Shown: piece after piece, positions 1-9,900 of the stretch
Layout of the letters: every line of letters begins with the position of its first letter
Numbering within the stretch: position 1 is the stretch's first letter
Source: Bimastos eiseni
Lineage: Eukaryota; Annelida; Clitellata; Crassiclitellata; Lumbricidae
Direction of reading: 5' to 3'
Length of the DNA: 64,000 nt
NCBI GenBank assembly: GCA_959347315.1
Contig: OY365808.1
Span: forward strand, 5,904,787-5,968,786
Position numbers and translations under genes: made by a program
Notes under the pieces: generated by a model
The model's database searches: none
The model's input: only the letters and a program-made list of their open reading frames with translations
Told to the model about the DNA's origin: nothing

Positions 1-1061
1 TTTTTCCGGATAAATTTCAATGATGGCCTCGAGGAACTGGTCCAGTGCATGGTTTGTGTGTGACAGTAAAATGATCGGTCCGGAAAATAACATCGACTGT
101 TTTGGCCATCGGCATTCGTCATTGATTGCTCTCCTAAGCCTCCTTTGTTTTCAAGGAGTAGTTGGACAATTTTCAGTCCGATGAAAGACTTTCCTGTTCC
201 TGGTGGACCCTGAATAACTGCTATTTCTCTAGTCATGGCTGCTCTAAGTGCCCTATACTGTGACAATTCTAGGTCAAGCTCATCGGGTCCGGGCCAGGAG
301 TCTAAATTCAGAAGGCGGGTCGTTTCTCGTATAGGTATCTGATACTGAGCAATAATCTCAAGATTTATTAAGGAAGAAAAGTTGAACTCCACATTAGTAA
401 GTAAATATTTTGGCACTGATATCGCCTGTTTCTTAGGATCAAGTAGGTACCTTTGGAAAGGAAACGTATCCATTGCTTGTAAAACGGTGAGAAAATGCTT
501 ATATGTCTCAAGGCATACGCTCGTATTTTCGATTAACTCGTACTCACAGCCGAAGCGCAATTCGTCTTTCACCGGCTTATTACTTCCAACTGAAAGCAAC
601 AATATTCCGTCTGTGAGTTCCTGATTTTGTGTAATAGTGGCTATCACTAAGGTTTGAAAGTTGTCGGCTGATAAGCACACCAGTGAATCTTTTTGAAACC
701 CATTGCTTCCACAGCGTCGTAACTCCTTAAGAGAATTGGGCTCAAATTGTATCTGTATCGGATCACTGAAACATTTTTGCGAACGTTTACGCGAACAGGG
801 TTCCTGAACGAATTTAACTTTGAAAACATCCACCTCACAAACATATCTCGCCTGATAACGATTGCGAACTTCATTCAGTGTTTCGCGCCAAGGGTCTAAG
901 AAATCTTCCCGGAGGAGTCTAACCATGGTGTCTAGGTAATCATTTTCGTCTTTGTACGATTCCTCAACTTTGTTCTTCCTAAGTAATGGGTCACGATCGC
1001 TTGTGAGATCGTCAGCAGTTGGTAGAAAGCTGAATCCTCGAAAATTTCCAGGTTCACTCAT
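1..1061 (-). CDS. ZNFX1: ZNFX1-like helicase, divergent third paralogue (copy C), partial, with an apparent frameshift
   Basis: Reading leftward from an ATG at 1061 in a favourable context (GCC ATG A), the frame resembles the pre-helicase and helicase parts of copies A and B: LRKNK, NDYLD, RLLRED, LVCLSADNFQT and FPFQRYLL, then the Walker A motif GPPGTGKS at about 210-190. It then carries on toward TNHALDQFLE near the window edge. ZNFX1 proteins are cytoplasmic RNA helicases acting in antiviral sensing in vertebrates and small-RNA inheritance in nematodes. The ~200-residue N-terminal region of A and B is not present upstream in this frame: an in-frame TAG lies about 60 nt before the ATG, so either this is a shorter protein or another exon lies upstream. 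Between the P-loop and TNHALDQFL the frame shifts by one base, and the A-run at 84-87 is the simplest site. The shift could be a sequencing error or a disabling mutation. The gene continues beyond the left edge. Confidence 0.8.
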   Translation of the reverse strand, partial: MSEPGNFRGFSFLPTADDLTSDRDPLLRKNKVEESYKDENDYLDTMVRLLREDFLDPWRETLNEVRNRYQARYVCEVDVFKVKFVQEPCSRKRSQKCFSDPIQIQFEPNSLKELRRCGSNGFQKDSLVCLSADNFQTLVIATITQNQELTDGILLLSVGSNKPVKDELRFGCEYELIENTSVCLETYKHFLTVLQAMDTFPFQRYLLDPKKQAISVPKYLLTNVEFNFSSLINLEIIAQYQIPIRETTRLLNLDSWPGPDELDLELSQYRALRAAMTREIAVIQGPPGTGKSFIGLKIVQLLLENKGGLGEQSMTNADGQNSRCYFPDRSFYCHTQTMHWTSSSRPSLKFIRK

Positions 1062-2680
1062 GGCGGACGTATCTATGACGATCGCAAAGTATTTGTAAAT
1101 ATAGTCTGTTTCTTGGTTAGCCTAATCTTAAGCGTTTTTAGTTAACCTCCGTTAGTCGACATCTAGAAATTTCAAAAGCTTGTCTAGTAACTCTAGCGTG
1201 TAATAGATCAACACGAGTCAAATTATGACGAGCGGTAAAACCTCTATGGAAAAGCTTTCAAAATTCTTGTTAACGGACTGTCAGCAACAAGGCTTCTCAT
1301 ATGAAAGCACAGTAGCCTATACTCTTAATGTCTCTGAAGTTCAAAATATAATCTTTTCAACTGGTCAAATTATCTAAAAATCGTTTTTATCATACCTTAC
1401 TATAAGTCTGGATACTCAGCTCACTTAAAATATTCGTGTTTTCTTGATAGTAGTAAAACCAATAGGAGTCCGTTTTGCAGCTGTCAAGTCTGGATATTCA
1501 TTTTACATCGACAAGCTCCTAGCTGAGAGTTCTCTTCGTGTAACAATTGAATACTCTTCGTCGACGTCCCGTGGCAGAATCCTTTATAAAACAGTGGTTG
1601 CTTAGGTCCTCAGACAACATTCAGTCAAGCGTGCGTAATAATTTCTTAAGCCATGATACCTATACACTACAGGTATTCAGATATCTACCCACACATGTAT
1701 TCAGAAAATCTATTGATTCTGGTGGAATTTCCGTTGCTAATTATGGCATCGTTATAACTGCATTGTACCCATGGTTTCTAAAAGCCGTACGCATGATACC
1801 ATGCATCAATAATTGCATCGATAATTGTATATAATTATATATTCAATCATTCAATCAATCATAGATACTTGATATAGCGCCCCTTCAAGATATCTACTAA
1901 CAGGCGCTCCATTTCCTGTGGACAGACCGGTTATATTCTGCTCCTCTCAATGTTTAGGCATGCATTTGCATGTTTTGGCAATTTTAGTGAACTCTTTATT
2001 TTCATAAAAAATGCTTTATTTGAAGAATGGATGGCGCTAAAACTATTTAACTGCTTTTCTTGCAATCAAATTTTTATGGATGACACTCTTGAATGAGCTG
2101 GTGCCCTGCGCATGGCCGTATCGTAACGCATTGAAAAATCTGAAGTTTATGATTGTCATAACAACTACGATGGCGTAGCAATTCGTAATGTTGATAAAAG
2201 CAAATATACAGTAGGCCCACAGCTTTAGTTGATCTTTCGTATGTTATACTCAAGGCCCAAGATACTACAATGTAATCTAGACTCCTAGTCTCTTTGAATT
2301 TAATTAAGTAGGCTTACGCCACTTGGGTAATTAAAAAATGCAATTGTCCCAAGTTATCACTTGGCAATATATTAGAGAAACTTCAAATTTCTGATTCTAT
2401 CGTAGTGTTGATCCAGTGGAGCCGGTTCATTCTTTATGGGACTCTGTTTGGACACTTTCTTGTTCAGATTCCGGACTCTCTCAACCGCGAGCTCAATATT
2501 GCACTACACTGTAGGCCTACATTGGTACTTTTGAACGCATTGTGGTTCACGCCATACAAATAATCGTAGGAATTTATTAATAATTATATTATCGCTGTTT
2601 AACAGGGACGCAAACGTTTATCCAGTAAAGTCTTCCGAAGTAAACACAATTATTTTATAAAACAGTTTTTGTATAGTAAG
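1062..2680. other. intergenic, nothing recognised
   Basis: AT-rich sequence between copy C and a GC-richer block. Open frames here are short and show no family resemblance. Any upstream exon of copy C should lie here, but I could not identify one. Confidence 0.5.
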
Positions 2681-2689
2681 GTTTTTGGC

Positions 2690-3310
2690 AGAGTTAGTGC
2701 GAAGCCAAATCCACCCTTCTGGAGGCGATTTGCTTCACCCTCCCAAACGCAAAACTCGTATCTCTATGGGACGACAAATCACCTGCTGAAACTATCCCTA
2801 AACCGGGTTGGTCGGGTCTTGATGTCCCTAGCATAACGTCAATCACTAGGAGCGTACCGTTAATGTTTGACTAGCGGCTGTCATGGCTGGGTCTTGTTAG
2901 GTGTCATATACAGGCAATGGGTCCCAGGGATTGCGTTACATCATTTTAGTTATACTGACTAATAGGTTTGCGCCGTTCGTATCGGAATTGTTCCCCTATT
3001 CATGATCCGTGTCAACCAGCCGGTCCTGACCAAATCTTCAGAGATGGAAGGGGCAGTCGGCTGTGACATCTGAGTCACGGTGTCGGGTTTCGTTGTTTGA
3101 CACCCCGATGATCTTTGCATAATTCTCGCCGTCTGTATTGAAGCCGTCTGCCTCCGGCGAAACTCATTGATGTCTCGAATCTCAGTTTTCAGGCAGACAA
3201 ACTCATCCGTAGTCCACCTACGCCTCTGCTGTCGGTCGATGACTTTTATATAGCACCATCGTCCAGAGTGTCACGCGTGGCAGGGGCCCTCCGAATTTAT
3301 ACACTGAGTC
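2690..3310. other. GC-richer block, possible retroelement remnant
   Basis: This ~600-bp block is clearly richer in G+C than its flanks and has no open frame of note. On the minus strand it has the look of the 5' non-coding part of a LINE, but I have no second copy in the window to prove repetitiveness, so the call is weak. Confidence 0.25.
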
Positions 3311-3654
3311 TGAGGGGCCGTCTATAAATGACGTCACGCACCCATTGAAGCGATCATACATCTGCGACGATTTGCGACGAAGCGGAGGGAGTTTGAAATA
3401 TGTGAATCACATCAAATATCGAAATACGCAACTTTGTTTTAAAAAAATTCACTTAATTAAGCAGTGAGTCAACTTCTGGTGGCGAAGAAGCTCATGACAC
3501 GCAGCCTTCGCTCTTACCAACACAATTAATCGAACCAATTGATATTCACATTAATAAAGCGATTATAAATTACCACAATACACTTGTCATGTGAATGCTT
3601 ACTTGCAAAAATAGAGAATATAAATTGTTATATTTATAATATTTCAAACGTGAG

Positions 3655-4008
3655 ACACGTTATTTTGTCTGAAAAGTTTTCATTCATTTGGGGGCCCCTG
3701 AGATGTGTTTTGCATGAAACATTTTCATTCATCTGGTGCCTCTGGGATGTTATTTTGTAATTGATGTTTTCATTCATTTGGAGCCCCTGATGTGTTATTT
3801 TGTATTTAATGTTTTCATTTATTCGTGGACTCTCTGAGATGTTATTTTGTATTTAATGATGTCATTCATTTGGGAGCCCCTAAGATGTTATTATGTATAA
3901 AATGTTTTTAATTCATTTGGAGACCCCTGAGATGTTATTTTGTATTTAATGATGTCATTCATTTGGGAACCCCTGAGATGTCATGTTGCATGTAATATTT
4001 TCATCATT
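3655..4008. repeat. degenerate tandem repeat, ~57-bp unit, about six copies
   Basis: The unit contains TTTTCATTCATTTGG, then a GCCCCTGAGATG-type segment, then TTATTTTGTATTTAATG, and recurs about every 57 bp with substitutions and small indels. It lies just downstream (3' side) of the copy A stop codon at 4356. It ends in the poly-G run at 4009. Confidence 0.85.
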
Positions 4009-4022
4009 GGGGGGGGGGGGGG
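4009..4022 (+). repeat. poly-G run of 14
   Basis: An uninterrupted run of 14 G follows the tandem array and is itself followed by GGGG a few bases on. It could form G-quadruplexes and is a likely place for length errors in an assembly. Confidence 0.9.
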
Positions 4023-4355
4023 CTAGGGGCTGAGATTTAAGGGGCCCTAGGCGAGCGCCTAGTGCGCCTACAGGTAAACGCGCCACTGACCTTTAATGAG
4101 TCCAAACGCGATTTTTTGATGGTCAAAAACATTTTACGCAGCAAAAAGTCACAAAAACGATTTTATGAGGTCACATCTCAAATAATTGTTATAAAATAAG
4201 CTTCATAATAAGAATATATTTATGACACAAGAACAGTGCTACCATTAGCGAAGTCTATGAATAGAACAGACTATTTGAAGGTCACAGACGTTGAGGTCCA
4301 TGTCCACGACCGTGTAAAGAAGAGGTTTAAAGCAGGCACGGTAACCAGCATGTTT

Positions 4356-6556
4356 TCAATTGTCGACTAGTGAGTCGAAGAATTCCTCATTGTAGGACAC
4401 CAGTGGTCGATCGCATGCCTGAGAAGAACCCGGTGTCGGCAAAGTGCTATCCAAGTCTCTATTCTTCGTGTACTCGTATCCGTTTGATGGCCGACTAATT
4501 TTATCGCTAGAGTAAATACCGGACGGTCTAAATTGCCGGAAAGACGTTCTTCTGTAACTCTGCGTTGCATTGTTTGTGTGATAGCTTTGCCGAGAATTTG
4601 AGTTCCAAATTCCGTTATTCATCGGTTGGGTTCGGCGCTGTGTGTATCCTCCAATAAATACTCTCCGCTCCGGCCCTGCTCCTGAGTCTCCTGGGGGACA
4701 GTTTTGGCCATGCATCCGCCAGCCAACTAGATGTATATCATCTTCAGATTCCGGGTGTTCACATGCTGGGAATTCCTCTCTTTGGAACGGTCTATCGTTA
4801 CCAGGGAAATATATATCTGCTGCATATGAACGCTCATTTGCTCGCCAACCTCCTTCTTCGTTAGAGTAAAGTTCACGCGGTTCCCACTCCGTTGGAGAGC
4901 GTACTTGGCGAGAAGATGTTCCGTCGAAACCAGATGTGGTATTATTTGAATTGCGACGGTGACTAAGTTCTGACTGCCGAACTTCGCTGTTCCACGGTGG
5001 GGTTCGTCGAAGTCTTTGCTCAACGTTAGAGTCTCTACTTGAGAGTCTCCCTCGTTCATGACTTGCTCTTTCATATATAGCTGTGTAGTTTCCTATGTCA
5101 CGCGGAAGGCAATTTTCGTCATGCATCCACGAGTTAACGAAATCATCTTCAGATTCCTGGTGTTCGCATGACACGGATTCCTCGCTTTGAGATGGGTTAT
5201 CGTCACCGGGGAAATATATTTCTCTATGATATGAACGCTCATTTGCTCGCCAACCTCCTTCTTCGTTAGAGTAAAGTTCACGCGGTTCCCACTCCGTTGG
5301 AGAGCGTACTTGGCGAGAAGATGTTCCGTCGAAACCAGATGTGGTATTATTTGAATTGCGACGGTGACTAAGTTCTGACTGCCGAACTTCGCTGTTCCAC
5401 GGTGGGGTTCGTCGAAGTCTTTGCTCAACGTTAGAGTCTCTACTTGAGAGTCTCCCTCGTTCATGACTTGCTCTTTCATATATAGCTGTGTAGTTTCCTA
5501 TGTCACGCGGAAGGCAATTTTCGTCATGCATCCACGAGTTAACGAAATCATCTTCAGATTCCTGGTGTTCGCATGACACTGATTCCTCGCTTTGAGATGG
5601 GTTATCGTCACCGGGGAAATATATTTCTCTATGATATGAACGCTCATTTGCTCGCCAACCTCCTTCTTCGTCAAAGTAAGTTCCACGCGGTTCCATTTCA
5701 AGTATACAGCGCACTCGGCGAGAAGATGTTCCATCGTAATTATGCGCGACATTATCTCTATGGGGACTAAGTTCCGACCGCCGAACTCTGCTCTGGGACG
5801 ATGAGGTTTGTCGATATCTTTGTTCAACATCAAAGTCTCTTCTTGAACGTTCTCCCCGCTCGTGGTTTGCTCTTTCATGTGATCCCGATCTTCGTGAATG
5901 ACGATTATAACCAGGCCTCCCAAAGCCACCAGCGTGAAATTGTGAGTGGTTATGAGTGGCGGATTCTTCAAATCGTCTCCTTTTGTTATCTGGTGACCAA
6001 TCGAAGTCTGCTTCCGAAGCAAATTGTTCTGTTTTTCTGTTTGATCTCTTTGTTGCCACTGGGTTGCTATGTCGCTCCTCATTTTTATTTTCTCGACTCC
6101 TTGTTACATTTTCCTCAATCACGAACGAGACCACCTTCTTATTTGCTGTTCGACACGACGTATCCCGGATGACTTCATCAATCTTAGATAGTGTGCTTGA
6201 CTCTGAACCCAAACTTTCTCTACCGTTTTTATTCCTCTTTTGTCGATCAGCTTGTGATGAAGTGGAAAGAAGATCGTGCCTCTTACGTCCTGTTATCGTC
6301 ACATTTGATGTATCTTTGCCCTGTATCGTAGTTGGCTGTCTGTTCCTCCAATTGGCAGCGCCGTCTTTTGAAACATTTTCTCGAGACGTCAGATCTTCCG
6401 CCGGATGTTCCAGATTTGTCTCGTCTTTTTCAGATCTATCATCTGCCGAAGACGAACGAAAGTTTTTCAGAAGGTAATCATGTACCGGATAACACAGAGG
6501 ACAACGATGGTCGATCATGTCCTCGGCAAGGATGTTCTCGCTTGAATAGACATGAC
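4356..6556 (-). CDS. ZNFX1: ZNFX1 copy A, last exon: second half of the RZ finger plus repeat-bearing disordered tail
   Basis: The frame is open upstream of its first ATG as far as an acceptor (TCTGTCCATAG) whose exon begins at 6556 with GT completing a codon (phase 1). It matches the phase-1 donor at 6985/6984, giving CCSKGHVYS, then 16 residues from His to CPLC: an RZ-type zinc finger split by a 428-nt intron. The remaining ~700 residues are low in hydrophobics and rich in R, S, E, D, N and G. They contain a nearly perfect in-frame 135-residue duplication and a basic patch (DNKRRRF). Treating 6518 as a start would make an unrelated small gene and lose the finger. Disordered basic/acidic tails often favour RNA binding or condensates; that role is inference. 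Confidence 0.85.
4850..5660 (-). repeat. in-frame 405-bp tandem duplication inside the copy A tail
   Basis: Matching landmarks are exactly 405 nt apart: CGCGGTTCCC at 4876 and 5281, and GATTCCTCGC at 5176 and 5581. Two copies are nearly identical, and a diverged partial third lies at about 5660-5900. 405 nt is 135 codons, so the reading frame is kept. The unit runs from GGWRANERSY through YFPGDD, CEHQESEDD, SWMHDENC and ERASHERG to TSSRQVRS. Confidence 0.92.
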
Positions 6557-6984
6557 CTATGGACAGAATACAAATATATTACACAATTTGTTCAAATCAT
6601 ACCATGTTTTGATTAGTCTCTTATAACCGTGGCTTTATATATTCATATCTACAGAGTGAGGCTTACGATGCTGACAGAGCTAATGATTGATTCCTGGTGA
6701 GAACGAAATCAATAAATGATCTACTTTGCAAGTATAGGCCACCAAAACTATTGCACAGCTGAACACCACAAAATGTACGATGTGCAAGGAAAGTAAATTT
6801 GTAATTTGAAAACTGCTGCAACAGTCATTCGTATACACGCATTGAGCACACCACCAACACTAATTTCGATCATATTACAATGATGCGGTGCGTATAAAGT
6901 AATATAGATTGTGATGCGTCGATGTCCAAATTAGGTCTTTTACAGTCGTATACATATATAATTTCTGCTTCGTTTATTGTTTAC

Positions 6985-9900
6985 CTTTGGAGCAGCACAT
7001 CCATTTCGACATACAACTGGCGTTCAACTCCGTATCATAGAACCCGTTGAGATGAAGAATGTAATCGTCGATATCGTCCATTCGTTCGCCTCGATTTAGC
7101 TCCGTGATTAATGACTTGTTCACTGTCTCTACGGTTTTCCAGATGGCCAGCAAGTCGGACACTGCCATACCAAGAGAAGGCAAGGAGTCCATGAGTTGTT
7201 TGCAGCGAAGGATTGTTCTTAAATTGGGTCCTCTGATGAGTTTCTTTAAGCGAATAATTTGAAGCTCTATATAGATTCTATATAATATTATTACGTCACC
7301 AGCAATTGAAGATTTGGAGTAAGATGGCGCGCCTTCAACCATTTGCTTTCCGATTTTGTCTAGAGTTGGACTGTACGCGACTGTTGCTCTTTTTGCAAAC
7401 ACTTGAGACAGGCACGTAATTTCGTATAGGATGCAGATGGAGCCCAGTCTTAGCCTGGCATCCTTTCCCTTGTCGAGCGACTCCTTGCCAATGCTCAAAT
7501 CACACCCATTTTTTCTCAACCAACATTCTACAGAATCATTAGTTTTGTGCTTCAACGTTTTGCTTTCAGCTAATCTTCGTTTTGCTTCGCCTAACATCCA
7601 TTCAGCGCCTTTGGTGGCTTTATTATATCGCGGACAGTAAGTGACTTCAACTTCACATATCGGACACTTCAAGATGAGTGAACTGTCGACGTAGCAAGGG
7701 GGGTGCTTCTCGAAACGCTCGACCCAGTCGTCCATGAAATTTGATTCAATGACGTGAGAACATGGCTGTAGAACAACAAATTTGCTCTTCAATGTCAATC
7801 GAAGACCAAGCTGCTTTTCAATCTTCTCAAACTCTGCACGGTCGCACTTTCGACATATACTTAGACACGGTTCACCGCAAAGACCGAGACAGTAATGGCC
7901 ACAGTACAGTAACGTTCCACATGCACGATTGCATGGTGGACGGTTGCAAGGCTTCCAACAGGCCAGGTCACAGGTAAAATGAAGACATGACCATTTGCAC
8001 CTTTGTTTGCAAAGTTCAGTTGTCTCAGAGCACATGGCTATTGTGTCAATAGGAACATGGGGACACCGGGATTTTGCTGTCAATGGTTTCATGCAGGGTC
8101 TACAAGGAGAACCGCATTTACCCTCGCATTTATGTAGACATAGCGGCTGCTGTTTGCTACACGTATCACGACAGACTGAGTGTTCCCCAGCGCATGCGCA
8201 GTCTTCACATTTATCTCGACACAGATGCCCGCAGTCAAGTTTAACTTTGCACGTGTTTGGACATCCAATGATTTGTGAACTGATGCTTTTCAGCGTATGG
8301 CATGGAATGGTGAAGTTGTGATTTGGATTTGTGCTGCATGTTAATTCCAACGGTGTCGTACATTCCTCGAGTTCATCTTGTCTTCTATGACAATCGATCA
8401 TCTTTGTGTGTCCATCTTCACAGGTCTTGACTTCAACTTGTTCGCAACATAGATAATCTGTTGAGTCTTCAGAGCACGGGAGATTTACAATGTGTTCGCA
8501 AAGTAGTGCTCGGTCAACTGGGGCTTTACAGAACTGTGAACAATTGTCAGCCCCACATATCTCTTGGCACTGGTGGCCACATAATAGGAACTTCTCACAT
8601 AGCTTCTGGCATATCGCATCCTCGGGGTCCTCATCGCATTCGAGTTTTACTGTATGACGGCACTTTGGCAAATTCTTCACAACCTGCACCGTACAGTCTC
8701 CGCATTGTTCGCCACATTTCTTAACACAGCGATGGCCCACTGGACAATATTTTTCGCACGGTTGCTTGCATTTGAATTGAAATGGATCCAAATAGCATGG
8801 GACATTTGCCGTATGATTACAAACAGGCACCGTCTTGATGACCAAAACTTGGCAGCTCATACAAGTTTCTGAACACAGTCTTGTGCACTTGTGACCTGCC
8901 TGGCACGTTTTCTCGCATCTGTTCTGGCATTGGTAGCTCTCAACCGATCTGTTGCAAGCCACTATGGCCTTGTGCTGGCAGCTAGGCAATATCTTCTCAG
9001 TCATCACTGTGCATAGGACATTGCAATCCTCATAACATTGTTTTACACAGGGATGACCAGATCCACAAGATTTTTTGCACGGTTCATGGCAATAGTAGAA
9101 TGCTTCTGCCTTTATAAGGGCCTCTTCATCCGAAGTTTCAAAGGAGCTCTTGAATTGCTCAACTCGCGCATTCAACCTCTCGTTTTCATTACAAGGTATG
9201 GAAACTTCATGCTGGCATTTAATCAACTTGCGTTTTACCGGTTCAGTGCAGACACACGACTCATAGAAGCACGGGTTTTTGCATTTATGACCAACAGGAC
9301 ACAATCTTTTGCACGGTTCCCTGCAAATATAGTTATTTTCATCTCTGTGGCACTTCATGGTCACCGTATGTTGACAACGGGTTACAGTTCTTTCAACGGG
9401 CATTGGACAATTACCGCATTTCAAATGACACACCTTTAGGCAGCTATGATCGCTTCGACAGCGTTTTGGTTTCCGCAGACAAGGTTTCATGCATTTATAT
9501 CCTTTGTGACCAGGTTCCCGCACATGACACTTTCTTTCACAAACGTGTCCACAATCTAAACGATATTCACACGGATAGTTGCATGGATATTTAAATCCCT
9601 TGTGACATGGATCTTGCTCATGACAAATTCTTTCGCAGACGTGTCCACAATCCATAAGACATTTGCAGATATGTTTGCAGCCAAACGCAGGAACTTCATT
9701 AAAGTCCGCAGCGCACGATACATGAAAAACATTATCTGGGTGTTTGCGGCATCCAAGAGGTATCTTCTCAACCAGCTTCTTTTCACTTCTCATAGTGTCT
9801 AAGATATCTCGCCAGAGGGGGCTGGTATCGCGAAGAAGGTCTCCATTTCCAATAATGTACAGACCTTTGCGAGCCCGAGAAAGAGCAACGCAAACGCGGT

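Noticed and set aside
4356..6518. A separate gene for the 720-codon repeat-rich frame
   Set aside because: The coding frame continues upstream of the ATG to an acceptor in phase with the copy A donor, completing an RZ finger.
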